The translations under genes were made by a program, and so were the position numbers. The notes beneath the pieces were generated by a model. That model was not told the DNA's origin, ran no database searches, and saw only the letters and a program-made list of their open reading frames with translations. A stretch of 64,000 nt of DNA from CBDCUQ01 sp965222835 (GTDB taxonomy: Bacteria; Pseudomonadota; Alphaproteobacteria; Rhizobiales; Hyphomicrobiaceae): assembly GCA_965222835.1 (NCBI GenBank), contig CBDCUQ010000001.1, positions 421,674-485,673 on the forward strand, written 5' to 3'. Positions 34,732 through 42,983 of the stretch are shown in pieces (within the stretch, counting starts at the first letter, position 1; each line of letters opens with the position of its first letter).

Positions 34732-35409
34732 TCATCCTCTCGTGCCGAAAATGGCACTGCCGACACGAACGTGGCTCGCGCCGAACTGCACGGCCGTCTC
34801 GAAGTCGTCCGACATGCCCATGCTCAAGCCCGAAAGCCCTGTTTCTGAAGCTAACTTAGCGAGAAACGCAAAGTGCACGGCCGGCTCTTCATCGACGGGG
34901 GGAATACACATTAGGCCTGCAATATCGAGCTTCAGCTCATTGCGGCACATATCGATAAACTCTTTTGCCTGGCGCGGCATGACACCAGCCTTCTGTGTTT
35001 CCTCACCGGTATTGACTTGAATGAAGAGCTCAACACGCCGCCCCTGCCGCGCCATTTCATTGGCAAGCGCACGCGCAATCTTGGGTCTGTCAACGGAGTG
35101 AATGGCGTCGAACAAAGCGACCGCCTCCTTCGTCTTGTTCGATTGAAGTGGGCCGATGAGATGCAATTGGATGTCGGGATGGCGGTCTTTGAGGGCCGGC
35201 CATTTGCCTTGCGCTTCCTGCACGCGATTCTCACCGAACGTGCGATGGCCCGCATCGAGTGCAAGCTGAATGTCCTCGACGCCAAACGTCTTTGTCACCG
35301 CGATAACCGTGACGGCTGCGGGATCGCGCCCGGCGTCGCGAGCCGCAGCCGCAATCCGGGCTTCAACTTCTTTGAGCCGTCCGGCGGCTGTTTCACATGA
35401 ATCGTTCAT
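34732..35409 (-). CDS. yggS: PLP homeostasis protein YggS/PROSC
   Basis: A 225 aa single-domain alanine-racemase-like barrel that binds pyridoxal phosphate and buffers PLP levels and amino-acid homeostasis; it has no known enzyme activity. Seen: the Schiff-base Lys40 in VIAVTKTFGVEDIQ, FGENRVQEAQGKW, LHLIGPLQSNKTKEAV, IQVNTGEETQKAGV and the phosphate-binding GLSMGMSDDFETAVQFG, with SAIFGTRG at the C-terminus. Its start at 35409 is 82 bp from the first hipBA operator-like palindrome, with which it diverges. Confidence 0.94.
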   Translation of the reverse strand: MNDSCETAAGRLKEVEARIAAAARDAGRDPAAVTVIAVTKTFGVEDIQLALDAGHRTFGENRVQEAQGKWPALKDRHPDIQLHLIGPLQSNKTKEAVALFDAIHSVDRPKIARALANEMARQGRRVELFIQVNTGEETQKAGVMPRQAKEFIDMCRNELKLDIAGLMCIPPVDEEPAVHFAFLAKLASETGLSGLSMGMSDDFETAVQFGASHVRVGSAIFGTRG

Positions 35410-35490
35410 ACGTGTCCCGAGTGATCGCGCGTCGCAGGTTGATGGAACGCAAGGCGGCTTTCAATGACCCTGACGGGCATCGGGGCTGGG

Positions 35491-35506
35491 GTTCCCGAAC
35501 GGTAAC
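35491..35506. promoter_or_regulatory. hipBA operator-like palindrome 1
   Basis: GTTCCCGAACGGTAAC differs from the perfect palindrome GTTCCCG-N2-CGGGAAC at one position. It is the leftmost of five such sites and lies nearest to yggS. Confidence 0.7.
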
Positions 35507-35530
35507 ATTCTGCTCAATCGACCCCTAAAT

Positions 35531-35546
35531 ATTCCCGATCAGGAAC
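35531..35546. promoter_or_regulatory. hipBA operator-like palindrome 2
   Basis: ATTCCCGATCAGGAAC is centred 40 bp after site 1. Two positions differ from the consensus palindrome. Confidence 0.7.
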
Positions 35547-35550
35547 ATAT

Positions 35551-35566
35551 GTGCCCGAACGGGAAC
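35551..35566. promoter_or_regulatory. hipBA operator-like palindrome 3
   Basis: GTGCCCGAACGGGAAC is centred 20 bp after site 2 and has one mismatch to the consensus. Confidence 0.7.
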
Positions 35567-35590
35567 TTTTCGAGGCGCGTCACCAAATTT

Positions 35591-35606
35591 GTTCCCGATA
35601 GGGAAC
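35591..35606. promoter_or_regulatory. hipBA operator-like palindrome 4
   Basis: GTTCCCGATAGGGAAC is centred 40 bp after site 3. It lies directly before a weak TTGTTG-N17-TGCAAA promoter-like pair (35611-35639), so an occupied site would overlap RNA polymerase. Confidence 0.7.
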
Positions 35607-35640
35607 TTTTTTGTTGTCTAAGGCACAGAATCGTGCAAAA

Positions 35641-35656
35641 GTTCCCGCTCAGGAAC
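35641..35656. promoter_or_regulatory. hipBA operator-like palindrome 5
   Basis: GTTCCCGCTCAGGAAC is centred 50 bp after site 4 and ends 12 nt before the hipB start codon, where it would cover the transcription start or the ribosome site. Confidence 0.7.
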
Positions 35657-35668
35657 AATAATCGACTT

Positions 35669-36007
35669 ATGCCTAGAACCAAAACCTCGGCCCCGGCCGC
35701 ATCACAAACCTCGCCTCCAGCACACACCGGCGGCATCGGCGCAGTTCATGCTGCACGATTCGGCGCCCTCGTTCGTGAACACCGGAAGGCGTTGGGCATG
35801 AGCCAGGACGAGCTCGCACTCGCTACCGGTGTTGGGCGCCGTTTCATCGTCGAACTTGAGGGCGGCAAGCCAAGCAGTCAACTCGGCCGCGCACTTGCCG
35901 TCGCAGAAGCTCTTGGTCTTCGCTTTTTTGACCGTCTCGGAGACGACACAGAGACAAACGCTCTCCTGCCCGATATCCCTGACGACGACGAAGCCCTGCC
36001 GTCATGA
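35669..36007 (+). CDS. hipB: HipB-like antitoxin/autorepressor with XRE helix-turn-helix
   Basis: A 112 aa DNA-binding antitoxin of a HipAB-type toxin-antitoxin system. The ATG at 35669 begins MPRTKTSAPAASQTSPPAHT, an unstructured head longer than in E. coli HipB. The helix-turn-helix follows (LGMSQDELALATGVGRRF, IVELEGGKPSSQLGRALAVA). The acidic tail (DIPDDDEALPS) could contact the kinase. It overlaps hipA by 4 nt (ATGA). Five palindromes upstream are the likely binding sites for autoregulation. An in-frame extension upstream runs through operators and is not coding. Confidence 0.88.
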   Translation: MPRTKTSAPAASQTSPPAHTGGIGAVHAARFGALVREHRKALGMSQDELALATGVGRRFIVELEGGKPSSQLGRALAVAEALGLRFFDRLGDDTETNALLPDIPDDDEALPS

Positions 36008-37365
36008 GTGAGCTTCCCGTCTACTACGAGACCCGGCAGGTCGGGACAATCGAAGCCGGTATAGAGGGGCCGTCATTCGTCTACGATCCCGAATGGCTTC
36101 GCACGCGCGGTGCATTTCCACTTTCCATCCTGATGCCACTCTCGAAACGGCCCGTTCGGCCATCCATTTTTCTCCCCTGGGCCGCCAACCTTCTTCCCGA
36201 GGGACGCCAGCTCAACGCAATTGGACTAACGCTCGGCGCCGCCCCCGATGACGTCATCGCCATCCTTGCTGAAATCGGACGCGATACAGCAGGCGCGCTC
36301 TCAATAGGAAAACCTGGTTCTGCAAGCACCGGTGGCTGGAAGCCTATCAAGAACCAAGCCCAGCTTGAGCGCATCTTGAAAGAGCTGCCCTTGAAGCCGT
36401 TTCTTGCAGGCGAAGACGGCGTATCGATGTCTCTTGCCGGAGTTCAATCAAAACTTGGTGTTGCCCTCGACGACAACGGACGGATCGCGATTCCCGTAAA
36501 CGGCACGCCATCGACCCACATTCTGAAGCCGGACAACGAAAGGCTTTTCGGAAGTGTCCAGAACGAAGCGCTGTGCCTTGTCTTGGCCGCAAGATGCGGC
36601 CTCAACGCCCCCGAGGTGACGACCGGTAAGGCCGGAAAGCGCAGCTACGCACTCATCAAACGCTATGATCGCATGCGCCAAGGCAACCGCTGGCGGCGAT
36701 TGCACCAGGAAGACTTTTGCCAAGCCCTCGGCAAGCCACCATCCGCCAAATACGAGGCCAATCAAACCGGTGTCAAAGGTCCGACATTGGTGGACATGTT
36801 TGCACTTACCCGCAACGCGATGCGTGCAACCGACGTTCTGGCCCTTCTCGACTACGTCATCTTCAATATCCTCTGCTGCAACACAGATGCACACGCCAAG
36901 AATTATTCTCTGATGATCTCTGGTCGCGGCTTTTCACTCGCACCCATCTACGATGTGATGTGTGCGGCAGCGTGGGACGGCATCACCAAGAATCTCGCCC
37001 AAAAGGTTGCCGGAAAGAACCGCGGTGACCATTTGAAGCGCCGCCACTGGGAAGCGTTCGCGCAAGACTGCGGCTTAAGCCCCGCTCGCCTCGTGGCCCG
37101 CGTCGAAACACTCTGCCAAACAGCACTGAAAGAGCTACCTGCTGCCGCCGACACCGTCGCCGCCATGCCGGCGGGCCACCACCCTCTGCTGCCGGAATTT
37201 CGCAAAGCCATTGAAGGGCGCACACGCGCGCTCATACAAGGCCTCAGGGAGGGACAGCCTTCGACCCCTGCTCCGTCGTCAAAAACCCAATCACAGAGCA
37301 AGGCACCGGCCCGTCAAAAGAGTGCCCGCCCCAGACGCAAAGCCAAGACAAAAGCGGTTCGTTGA
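36004..37365 (+). CDS. hipA: HipA-like serine/threonine kinase toxin
   Basis: A 453 aa toxin kinase of the HipA family; in E. coli HipA phosphorylates glutamyl-tRNA synthetase and causes persistence. Seen: the N-terminal subdomain (YYETRQVGTIEAG, then LPWAANLLPEG), the phosphate-loop segment SLAGVQSKLGV near 143-153, the ATP-pocket HILKPD, the catalytic loop NTDAHAKNYS (293-302) and metal-binding APIYDVM (313-319). All kinase residues expected are intact, so the toxin should be active. The last 30 residues form an unusual Lys/Arg/Ala-rich tail (SARPRRKAKTKAVR). It is coupled to hipB by ATGA overlap. The substrate could differ from the E. coli one. Confidence 0.9.
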   Translation: MSELPVYYETRQVGTIEAGIEGPSFVYDPEWLRTRGAFPLSILMPLSKRPVRPSIFLPWAANLLPEGRQLNAIGLTLGAAPDDVIAILAEIGRDTAGALSIGKPGSASTGGWKPIKNQAQLERILKELPLKPFLAGEDGVSMSLAGVQSKLGVALDDNGRIAIPVNGTPSTHILKPDNERLFGSVQNEALCLVLAARCGLNAPEVTTGKAGKRSYALIKRYDRMRQGNRWRRLHQEDFCQALGKPPSAKYEANQTGVKGPTLVDMFALTRNAMRATDVLALLDYVIFNILCCNTDAHAKNYSLMISGRGFSLAPIYDVMCAAAWDGITKNLAQKVAGKNRGDHLKRRHWEAFAQDCGLSPARLVARVETLCQTALKELPAAADTVAAMPAGHHPLLPEFRKAIEGRTRALIQGLREGQPSTPAPSSKTQSQSKAPARQKSARPRRKAKTKAVR

Positions 37366-37485
37366 CATCCAAGCGACGCCCAATCGAGCCCCAATCCAAC
37401 TCTTGACCCTCCCCCGCCTTTCGGGCTCAGTGCACCGCGACTTCAAATGTGGCCGATCGAACAAACAATCCAAACCGCACAAAAC

Positions 37486-40104
37486 ATGTCCACCGAACGT
37501 TACAACGCCCCCGACCGCGAAAAGCACTGGCAGCAGGTCTGGGAAGAAGCCGACCTCTTCCGCGCCGCGAACGACGACCCGCGGCCCAAATGCTACGTGC
37601 TCGAGATGTTCCCCTATCCATCGGGACGCATCCACATGGGGCACGTGCGCAACTACACCATGGGCGATGTGTTCGCCCGCTACAAACGGGCCCGCGGATT
37701 TAATGTCCTGCATCCCATGGGATGGGACGCCTTCGGCATGCCCGCCGAAAACGCCGCCATCGAACGCAAGACGCATCCGGCAGAGTGGACCTATGCCAAC
37801 ATCGACACGATGAAAGGGCAGTTGAAGTCCATGGGTCTGTCGCTCGATTGGAACCGCGAGATCGCGACCTGCAGCCCCGACTATTACCGGCACCAGCAGA
37901 AGCTCTTCCTGGACATGTTCAAAAAAGGGCTCGCCTATCGCAAGTCCTCCAAGGTCAACTGGGATCCCGTTGATAACACCGTGCTCGCCAACGAACAGGT
38001 GATCGACGGACGTGGCTGGCGCTCCGGCGCCCTCGTCGAACAGCGCGAGCTGACACAGTGGTTCTTCAAGATCACAGCCTATTCCGACGAACTCTTGGAC
38101 GCGCTCGGCTCACTCGATAAATGGCCGGAAAAGGTTCGCCTGATGCAGGCCAACTGGATCGGCCGCTCTGAAGGCATGCTGATACGTTGGGCCCTCGACA
38201 AGAAGACCGCGCCCAAAGGTCAGAACGAACTCGAGATCTACACGACGCGGCCTGACACGGTGTTCGGCGCATCCTTTATGGCCATTGCCGCCGACCACCC
38301 GTTGGCGCTAGCGGCAGCGAAAAACAACTCGGATCTCGCCGCATTCTGCGATGAGTGCCGGCGCTTGGGCACGTCCGTAACGGATCTCGAAACTGCGGAG
38401 AAGAAGGGATTCGACACCGGTATCCGCGCCATTCATCCCTTCGATCCGGACTGGAAGGTTCCGGTCTACGTAGCCAACTTCGTGCTGATGGACTACGGCA
38501 CCGGTGCGATCTTCGCCTGCCCGTCCGGCGACCAGCGTGACCTCGACTTCGCCCGCAAATACGACCTCCCCGTCGTGCCGGTGATCCTGCCACCGGATGC
38601 CAATGCAAAATCCTTCACTATCGAGGATGAAGCCTTCGATGGCGAAGGCACGATGATCAACTCTCGCTTCCTCGATGGCATGAGCACAAAAGCCGCCTTC
38701 GAAGAAGTGGCCAAACGGCTTGAAAAAGAAAAGCGCGGCAAAAAACCAGTCGGCAAGCGTCAGGTGAACTATCGTCTGCGCGATTGGGGCATTTCCCGCC
38801 AACGATATTGGGGCTGCCCCATCCCCATCATTCATTGCAACGATTGTGGTGTGGTAGAGGTGCCCGACAAAGACCTGCCCGTAACGCTTCCGGAAGACGC
38901 GACGTTCGATAAGCCGAGCAATCCGCTGGACCGGCATCCGGCATGGAAAAACGTCAAGTGCCCATCATGCGGAAAGGAAGCGTGGCGCGAAACCGATACC
39001 ATGGACACGTTCGTCGACAGCTCCTGGTACTATGCACGCTTTACCGATCCCGATGCCAAATCACCGATCAACAAAAAGGCAGCCCAGCATTGGCTTCCCG
39101 TCGATCAGTACATTGGTGGCATCGAGCATGCGATCCTGCATCTCCTCTACTCACGCTTCTTCTATCGCGCGATTGCTGACACCGGCCACGTGCAAAAGAA
39201 CCTGCGCGAACCGTTTGCCGCCCTCTTCACCCAGGGCATGGTTACACATGAAACATACAAGTCCAGCACCGGTGCCTGGCTGCTTCCGAACGAGGTCCGC
39301 GTCGAAGGCGAAGGCAGTGCGCGCAAAGCCCTAGAAATTGAGACCGGAAAACCCGCCTCCATCGGTTCAATCGAGAAGATGTCGAAGTCGAAGAAGAACC
39401 TCGTCGACCCGGACGACATCATCGCCCATTGGGGCGCGGACTGCGCGCGCTGGTTTATGCTCTCCGATAGCCCGCCGGAACGCGACGTCATTTGGACCGA
39501 AGCCGGCGTCCAAGGCGCCGGCCGGTTCATGCAGCGGATATGGCGGATCGTCGACGATCTGGCCGAAAGGGCCGCTCCCAAAGGCGCCGAGATGCCCGGC
39601 GCCCTCGGCCCGGAAGCCAACGGCCTCCGCAAGGCGACCCATAAGGCGCTCGACGCCGTGGCGAGCAATATCGAGGCCCTAAGATTTAATGTGGCGGTGG
39701 CCCAGATTTATGAGTATTCGAACATACTTTCTGCAGCTTTGACCAAGTCCAACCAAGGTTTGGATTGGGCTCTCAGAGAGGCTGCTGAGTATTTGGTCCA
39801 GATGATCGCCCCCATGATGCCGCATTTGGCCGAGGAATGCTGGGCGAGGCTTGGCTACAACACCATCTTGGCCAATCAACCCTGGCCCACGGCCGACCCG
39901 GCCTTGCTCGTTGACGATAGCGTGACCATTGCCGTACAGGTGAATGGGAAGAGGAGGGACGAGCTTACCATTGCCCGGACTGCGGATGCGAAGGCCGTCG
40001 AAGCGGCAGCTTTGCAACTGGAGCCCGTAAAACGTGCCATGGAAGGCCGTGCCCCCAAAAAGATCATCGTCGTGCCGCAACGGATCGTGAATATCGTTGC
40101 CTGA
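37486..40104 (+). CDS. leuS: Leucyl-tRNA synthetase
   Basis: Class I aminoacyl-tRNA synthetase charging tRNA-Leu. The ATG at 37486 gives 872 aa starting MSTERYNAPDREKHWQQVWE, the usual LeuS start; a frame 13 codons longer exists but lacks support. Seen: HIGH motif as HMGH (50-53) in PYPSGRIHMGHVRNYT, the editing domain (YTTRPDTVFGASFMAIAADH), a zinc-type insertion with CNDCG and CPSCG, and KMSKSKKN from residue 631. Full length. lptE follows 24 nt downstream. Confidence 0.98.
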   Translation: MSTERYNAPDREKHWQQVWEEADLFRAANDDPRPKCYVLEMFPYPSGRIHMGHVRNYTMGDVFARYKRARGFNVLHPMGWDAFGMPAENAAIERKTHPAEWTYANIDTMKGQLKSMGLSLDWNREIATCSPDYYRHQQKLFLDMFKKGLAYRKSSKVNWDPVDNTVLANEQVIDGRGWRSGALVEQRELTQWFFKITAYSDELLDALGSLDKWPEKVRLMQANWIGRSEGMLIRWALDKKTAPKGQNELEIYTTRPDTVFGASFMAIAADHPLALAAAKNNSDLAAFCDECRRLGTSVTDLETAEKKGFDTGIRAIHPFDPDWKVPVYVANFVLMDYGTGAIFACPSGDQRDLDFARKYDLPVVPVILPPDANAKSFTIEDEAFDGEGTMINSRFLDGMSTKAAFEEVAKRLEKEKRGKKPVGKRQVNYRLRDWGISRQRYWGCPIPIIHCNDCGVVEVPDKDLPVTLPEDATFDKPSNPLDRHPAWKNVKCPSCGKEAWRETDTMDTFVDSSWYYARFTDPDAKSPINKKAAQHWLPVDQYIGGIEHAILHLLYSRFFYRAIADTGHVQKNLREPFAALFTQGMVTHETYKSSTGAWLLPNEVRVEGEGSARKALEIETGKPASIGSIEKMSKSKKNLVDPDDIIAHWGADCARWFMLSDSPPERDVIWTEAGVQGAGRFMQRIWRIVDDLAERAAPKGAEMPGALGPEANGLRKATHKALDAVASNIEALRFNVAVAQIYEYSNILSAALTKSNQGLDWALREAAEYLVQMIAPMMPHLAEECWARLGYNTILANQPWPTADPALLVDDSVTIAVQVNGKRRDELTIARTADAKAVEAAALQLEPVKRAMEGRAPKKIIVVPQRIVNIVA

Positions 40105-40128
40105 GCCGGCCAGCCGGGCGAGTACCCC

Positions 40129-40683
40129 ATGCGTTCACGCCACGAACCAGTAAAGAGCCTTTGGCAGCGCCCCGCGCATGCCGCGCTTTGCGTTCTGGCC
40201 ATAACCCTCCCGCTCCTCTCGGGTTGTGGCAGCTCCGGTTTCCAACCGCTATACGGCGCAGCCGGCGTCGGCGCCCAGGCCAACGAAAAACTCGCACAGA
40301 TCAACATCACCCGGATTCCCGGCCGCGTCGGACAGGTCATTCGCAACGATCTGATTTTCCAGACCACCGGAGGCGGCCACCCGCTGCCACCCGCATATCA
40401 GCTGGACATCGCGATCCGCCAAACCGTCACCTCAACCCTCGTGCGCGTCGACGGTGATGCCCGCAGCCAGATCTACAATCTGGATGCAAATTTCAAACTC
40501 ATCCGCCTGTCCGACAAACAGGTCGTGCTGCAAGGTACCAGCTTCGGACGTGCCGGCTTCGAGCGCTTTGAGTCCATCTTCTCGAATGTGCGCGCACGCC
40601 AGGACGCCGAAGATCGTGCGGCACGCACGGTAAGTCAGGATCTGAGATCGCGTCTGTCGGCCTATCTGGCTGGCGCCGCCTAA
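40129..40683 (+). CDS. lptE: LPS-assembly lipoprotein LptE
   Basis: Outer-membrane lipoprotein that plugs and helps assemble the LptD LPS translocon. The 184 aa protein has a lipoprotein signal with lipobox LLSGC (lipidated Cys33), followed by GSSGFQPLYGAAGVG, typical of the family. The rest matches the LptE fold by position and length (LDIAIRQTVTSTLVRVDGDA). It lies between leuS (24 nt) and holA (10 nt), the order conserved across Hyphomicrobiales. Confidence 0.9.
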   Translation: MRSRHEPVKSLWQRPAHAALCVLAITLPLLSGCGSSGFQPLYGAAGVGAQANEKLAQINITRIPGRVGQVIRNDLIFQTTGGGHPLPPAYQLDIAIRQTVTSTLVRVDGDARSQIYNLDANFKLIRLSDKQVVLQGTSFGRAGFERFESIFSNVRARQDAEDRAARTVSQDLRSRLSAYLAGAA

Positions 40684-40693
40684 CGCGAACCCC

Positions 40694-41728
40694 ATGGTCG
40701 CCGTCAAGGCACATCAGGCCGAAGCTTTCCTCAAATCGCCCGACAGCAAGCTCGCGGCCTTCTTGCTCTATGGCAGCGACGAAGGTCTGATTTCGGAGCG
40801 AGCCGCCTTACTTGGAGCCATGCTTGCCAAGCGCAATGACCCGCAAGGCGAGGTTCTGCGACTCGACGACTCCGACCTTGAAAACGATCCGGAGAGACTT
40901 GCCATCGAACTCGGCACGGTCCCGATGTTCGGCGGACGCAAAATCGTACGCGCATCGACCGGCCGACGCATCAACGCGCTCACCCTCAAACCACTAGTGC
41001 AGGGCGGCGCACTTGAGGGCATACTCATCGTTGAGGCCGGAAACCTCAAGCCCGACGATGCCCTGCGTAAAGCCTTCGAAAAGGCTCCCAACGCTGCCGC
41101 GATCGCCTGTTACGAGGATGCTGCCCGCGACCTCGAAGGCGTCGTCCGCACAATACTGTCCTCTCTTAGAATGTCGATCACCCCGGATGCCCGCGAACTC
41201 CTCGTCAGCAAGCTCGGTGCAGACCGGGCTATGAGCCGGAGCGAAATCGAAAAGCTCGCGCTCTATGCCGCTGACAAAAAGGAAATTGACGTAGCCGACG
41301 TCGAATCCATTGTCGGCGACGCCTCAGCGCTCACGATCGATCGCGTCGTCAACGCCGCAGCCCTTGGCGAAAGAAAGCGCGCAGCAATAGAATTCGAACG
41401 CGCAATTACCTCAGGTGAGAGCGCCCAAGGCCTCATTTTGGCAACCGAACGTCACTTCCATCGTCTCCATCGAGTACGGGCCGCACTTGATGCAGGACGC
41501 CCGTTCGATGAGGCAATCAAATCCCTAAGGCCGCAAATACACTTCAAGCAGAAGGACGCGTTTGGCGCCCAATGCCGAATGTGGACCACCGATCGGCTGA
41601 CCGGGGCGATCGCGCGCATCTCAACCGTCGCAAGAACGGCGCGCCTGGCTGGTTCACTTGAACACGCCCATGCCGAGCGGCTTCTCCTCGCACTCGCCTC
41701 GCTTGCCCGCGCCACAAATGCGCGGTAG
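40694..41728 (+). CDS. holA: DNA polymerase III delta subunit
   Basis: The delta subunit opens the beta clamp during clamp loading. The 344 aa protein begins MVAVKAHQAEAFLKSPDSKL, followed by FLLYGSDEGLISERAALL, which is typical of HolA. The middle shows VPMFGGRKIVRA and the C-terminal collar domain includes DRVVNAAALGERKRAAIEFE and FGAQCRMWTTDRL. It is the last gene of leuS-lptE-holA. In related genomes holA often follows parB; here parB lies 18 kb away. Confidence 0.92.
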   Translation: MVAVKAHQAEAFLKSPDSKLAAFLLYGSDEGLISERAALLGAMLAKRNDPQGEVLRLDDSDLENDPERLAIELGTVPMFGGRKIVRASTGRRINALTLKPLVQGGALEGILIVEAGNLKPDDALRKAFEKAPNAAAIACYEDAARDLEGVVRTILSSLRMSITPDARELLVSKLGADRAMSRSEIEKLALYAADKKEIDVADVESIVGDASALTIDRVVNAAALGERKRAAIEFERAITSGESAQGLILATERHFHRLHRVRAALDAGRPFDEAIKSLRPQIHFKQKDAFGAQCRMWTTDRLTGAIARISTVARTARLAGSLEHAHAERLLLALASLARATNAR

Positions 41729-41903
41729 AGATTGCCCCACCGCAAACGACACGCACGTCAAACACCTCCCTCACACGAAGCTTTGATCGTTTCGTGAGCG
41801 GGCTCATTTGATCTCAGTCAAGCAAGCCAAAGAGCGAACGCCCAGCTCCATCTAAGATCAACGTACCGCAAAATTTACGAGCGGATAGCCTGGAGGAAAA
41901 TCT

Positions 41904-42665
41904 ATGAACGAGTTCGTCCGCAAATTTGAAGCCATCAGTCAGCCCTGGTCGAAGGACGAATTTGAGGCCCAGCTCCGTGCCGTCGGCCCTGAGCGCTATC
42001 ACGACCTCCACCCCTTCCATAAGCTTCTACACGGCGGCAAGCTCAATAAGGGCCAAGTAGCCGCCTGGGCTCTAAACCGATACTGCTACCAGGAAGCGAT
42101 TCCGCGGAAGGACGCAGCGTTCATGAGCCGTACCCATGACCGTGAACTCCGGCGCGAGTGGATTCATCGCATTCACGATCATGACGGCATGCTTCCTGAA
42201 GAACATGGTGGCATCGAACGCTGGCTAAAGCTCACCGATTGCCTCGGTCTCGATCGAGAGTATGTGACAAGCATGCAGGGCGCGCTTCCCGCGACACGTT
42301 TTGCCGTCGAGGCCTATGTTCGGTTTGTCGTTGAGCAGCCTCTCGTTCCGGCAGCCGCCTCATCGCTCACCGAGTTGTTCGCGCCCTCGATTCACCGTGA
42401 GCGCATCGCCGGCATGCTCGAGCATTACGACTTCGTCAATGACGATGTTATGGCTTACTTCAAACGCCGCCTGAGCCAAGCCCCGCGCGACGCAACGTTT
42501 GCGCTCCAGTTCGTCAAGGACCACGCATATACTCGGGAAATGCAGGAAGCCTGCGTCAATGCTGTGCGTTTCAAATGCGACGTGCTGTGGGCCCAACTCG
42601 ACGCGCTCCACCTCGCCTACGTCGATGGCAAGATTCCCCCAGGAGCGTACCGTCCGGAAGCGTAA
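41904..42665 (+). CDS. pqqC: Pyrroloquinoline-quinone synthase PqqC
   Basis: Catalyses the final ring closure and oxidation that yields PQQ, cofactor of methanol and glucose dehydrogenases. The 253 aa protein is the all-helical, TenA-like fold: HDLHPFHKLLHGGKLNKGQV, WALNRYCYQEAIPRKDAAFM, HDHDGMLPEEHGGIERWLKL, and FVKDHAYTREMQEACVNAVR, containing the catalytic His and Tyr segments. AGGAG precedes the ATG. The 175 bp upstream contain no ATG on the plus strand, so the usual pqqA and pqqB are not here. It overlaps pqqD by one base. Confidence 0.96.
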   Translation: MNEFVRKFEAISQPWSKDEFEAQLRAVGPERYHDLHPFHKLLHGGKLNKGQVAAWALNRYCYQEAIPRKDAAFMSRTHDRELRREWIHRIHDHDGMLPEEHGGIERWLKLTDCLGLDREYVTSMQGALPATRFAVEAYVRFVVEQPLVPAAASSLTELFAPSIHRERIAGMLEHYDFVNDDVMAYFKRRLSQAPRDATFALQFVKDHAYTREMQEACVNAVRFKCDVLWAQLDALHLAYVDGKIPPGAYRPEA

Positions 42666-42970
42666 TGACCACGTGCACCTCAAAGAAACACCGCTTAATC
42701 CTGACGCGGGAGTCGAATCCCAGGCTTCCGCGTCACATCAAGCTCCGCTTCGATGCCGAACGGGCGCGATGGGTGCTCCTCGCACCCGAACGCGTATTCA
42801 ATCCCGACCGGACCGCTGTTGCGGTTCTGACGTTATGCGACGGGTCGCGCACAATTGACAGCATCGCACACGAACTTGCCGCGGAATACGCAGCCAGACA
42901 GCAAGACATCGAATTCGACATGCTGACGATGTTACAGGACCTCGCCGACAAGGGCGTTGTCGTCTGCTAG
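42665..42970 (+). CDS. pqqD: PQQ biosynthesis peptide chaperone PqqD
   Basis: PqqD is the RiPP-recognition protein that delivers the PqqA peptide to the radical-SAM enzyme PqqE. The ATG at 42665 overlaps the pqqC stop codon (TAATG), giving 101 aa. Seen: RLPRHIKLRFDAERARWVLL, APERVFNPDRTAVAVL and CDGSRTIDSIAHELAAEYA, the compact winged-helix layout of PqqD. In Methylobacterium pqqC and pqqD are fused; here they are separate but translationally coupled. pqqE follows 13 nt downstream. Confidence 0.94.
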   Translation: MTTCTSKKHRLILTRESNPRLPRHIKLRFDAERARWVLLAPERVFNPDRTAVAVLTLCDGSRTIDSIAHELAAEYAARQQDIEFDMLTMLQDLADKGVVVC

Positions 42971-42983
42971 AGGAGTTGTTCCT

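Noticed and set aside
35491..35656. CRISPR-like array
   Set aside because: The units are 16-bp palindromes with 4-34 bp between them, directly in front of hipB; spacing and symmetry fit operators, not repeats with spacers.
41774..41796. Terminator after holA (CACGAA/TTCGTG stem)
   Set aside because: The stem is short and no T-run follows on either strand.
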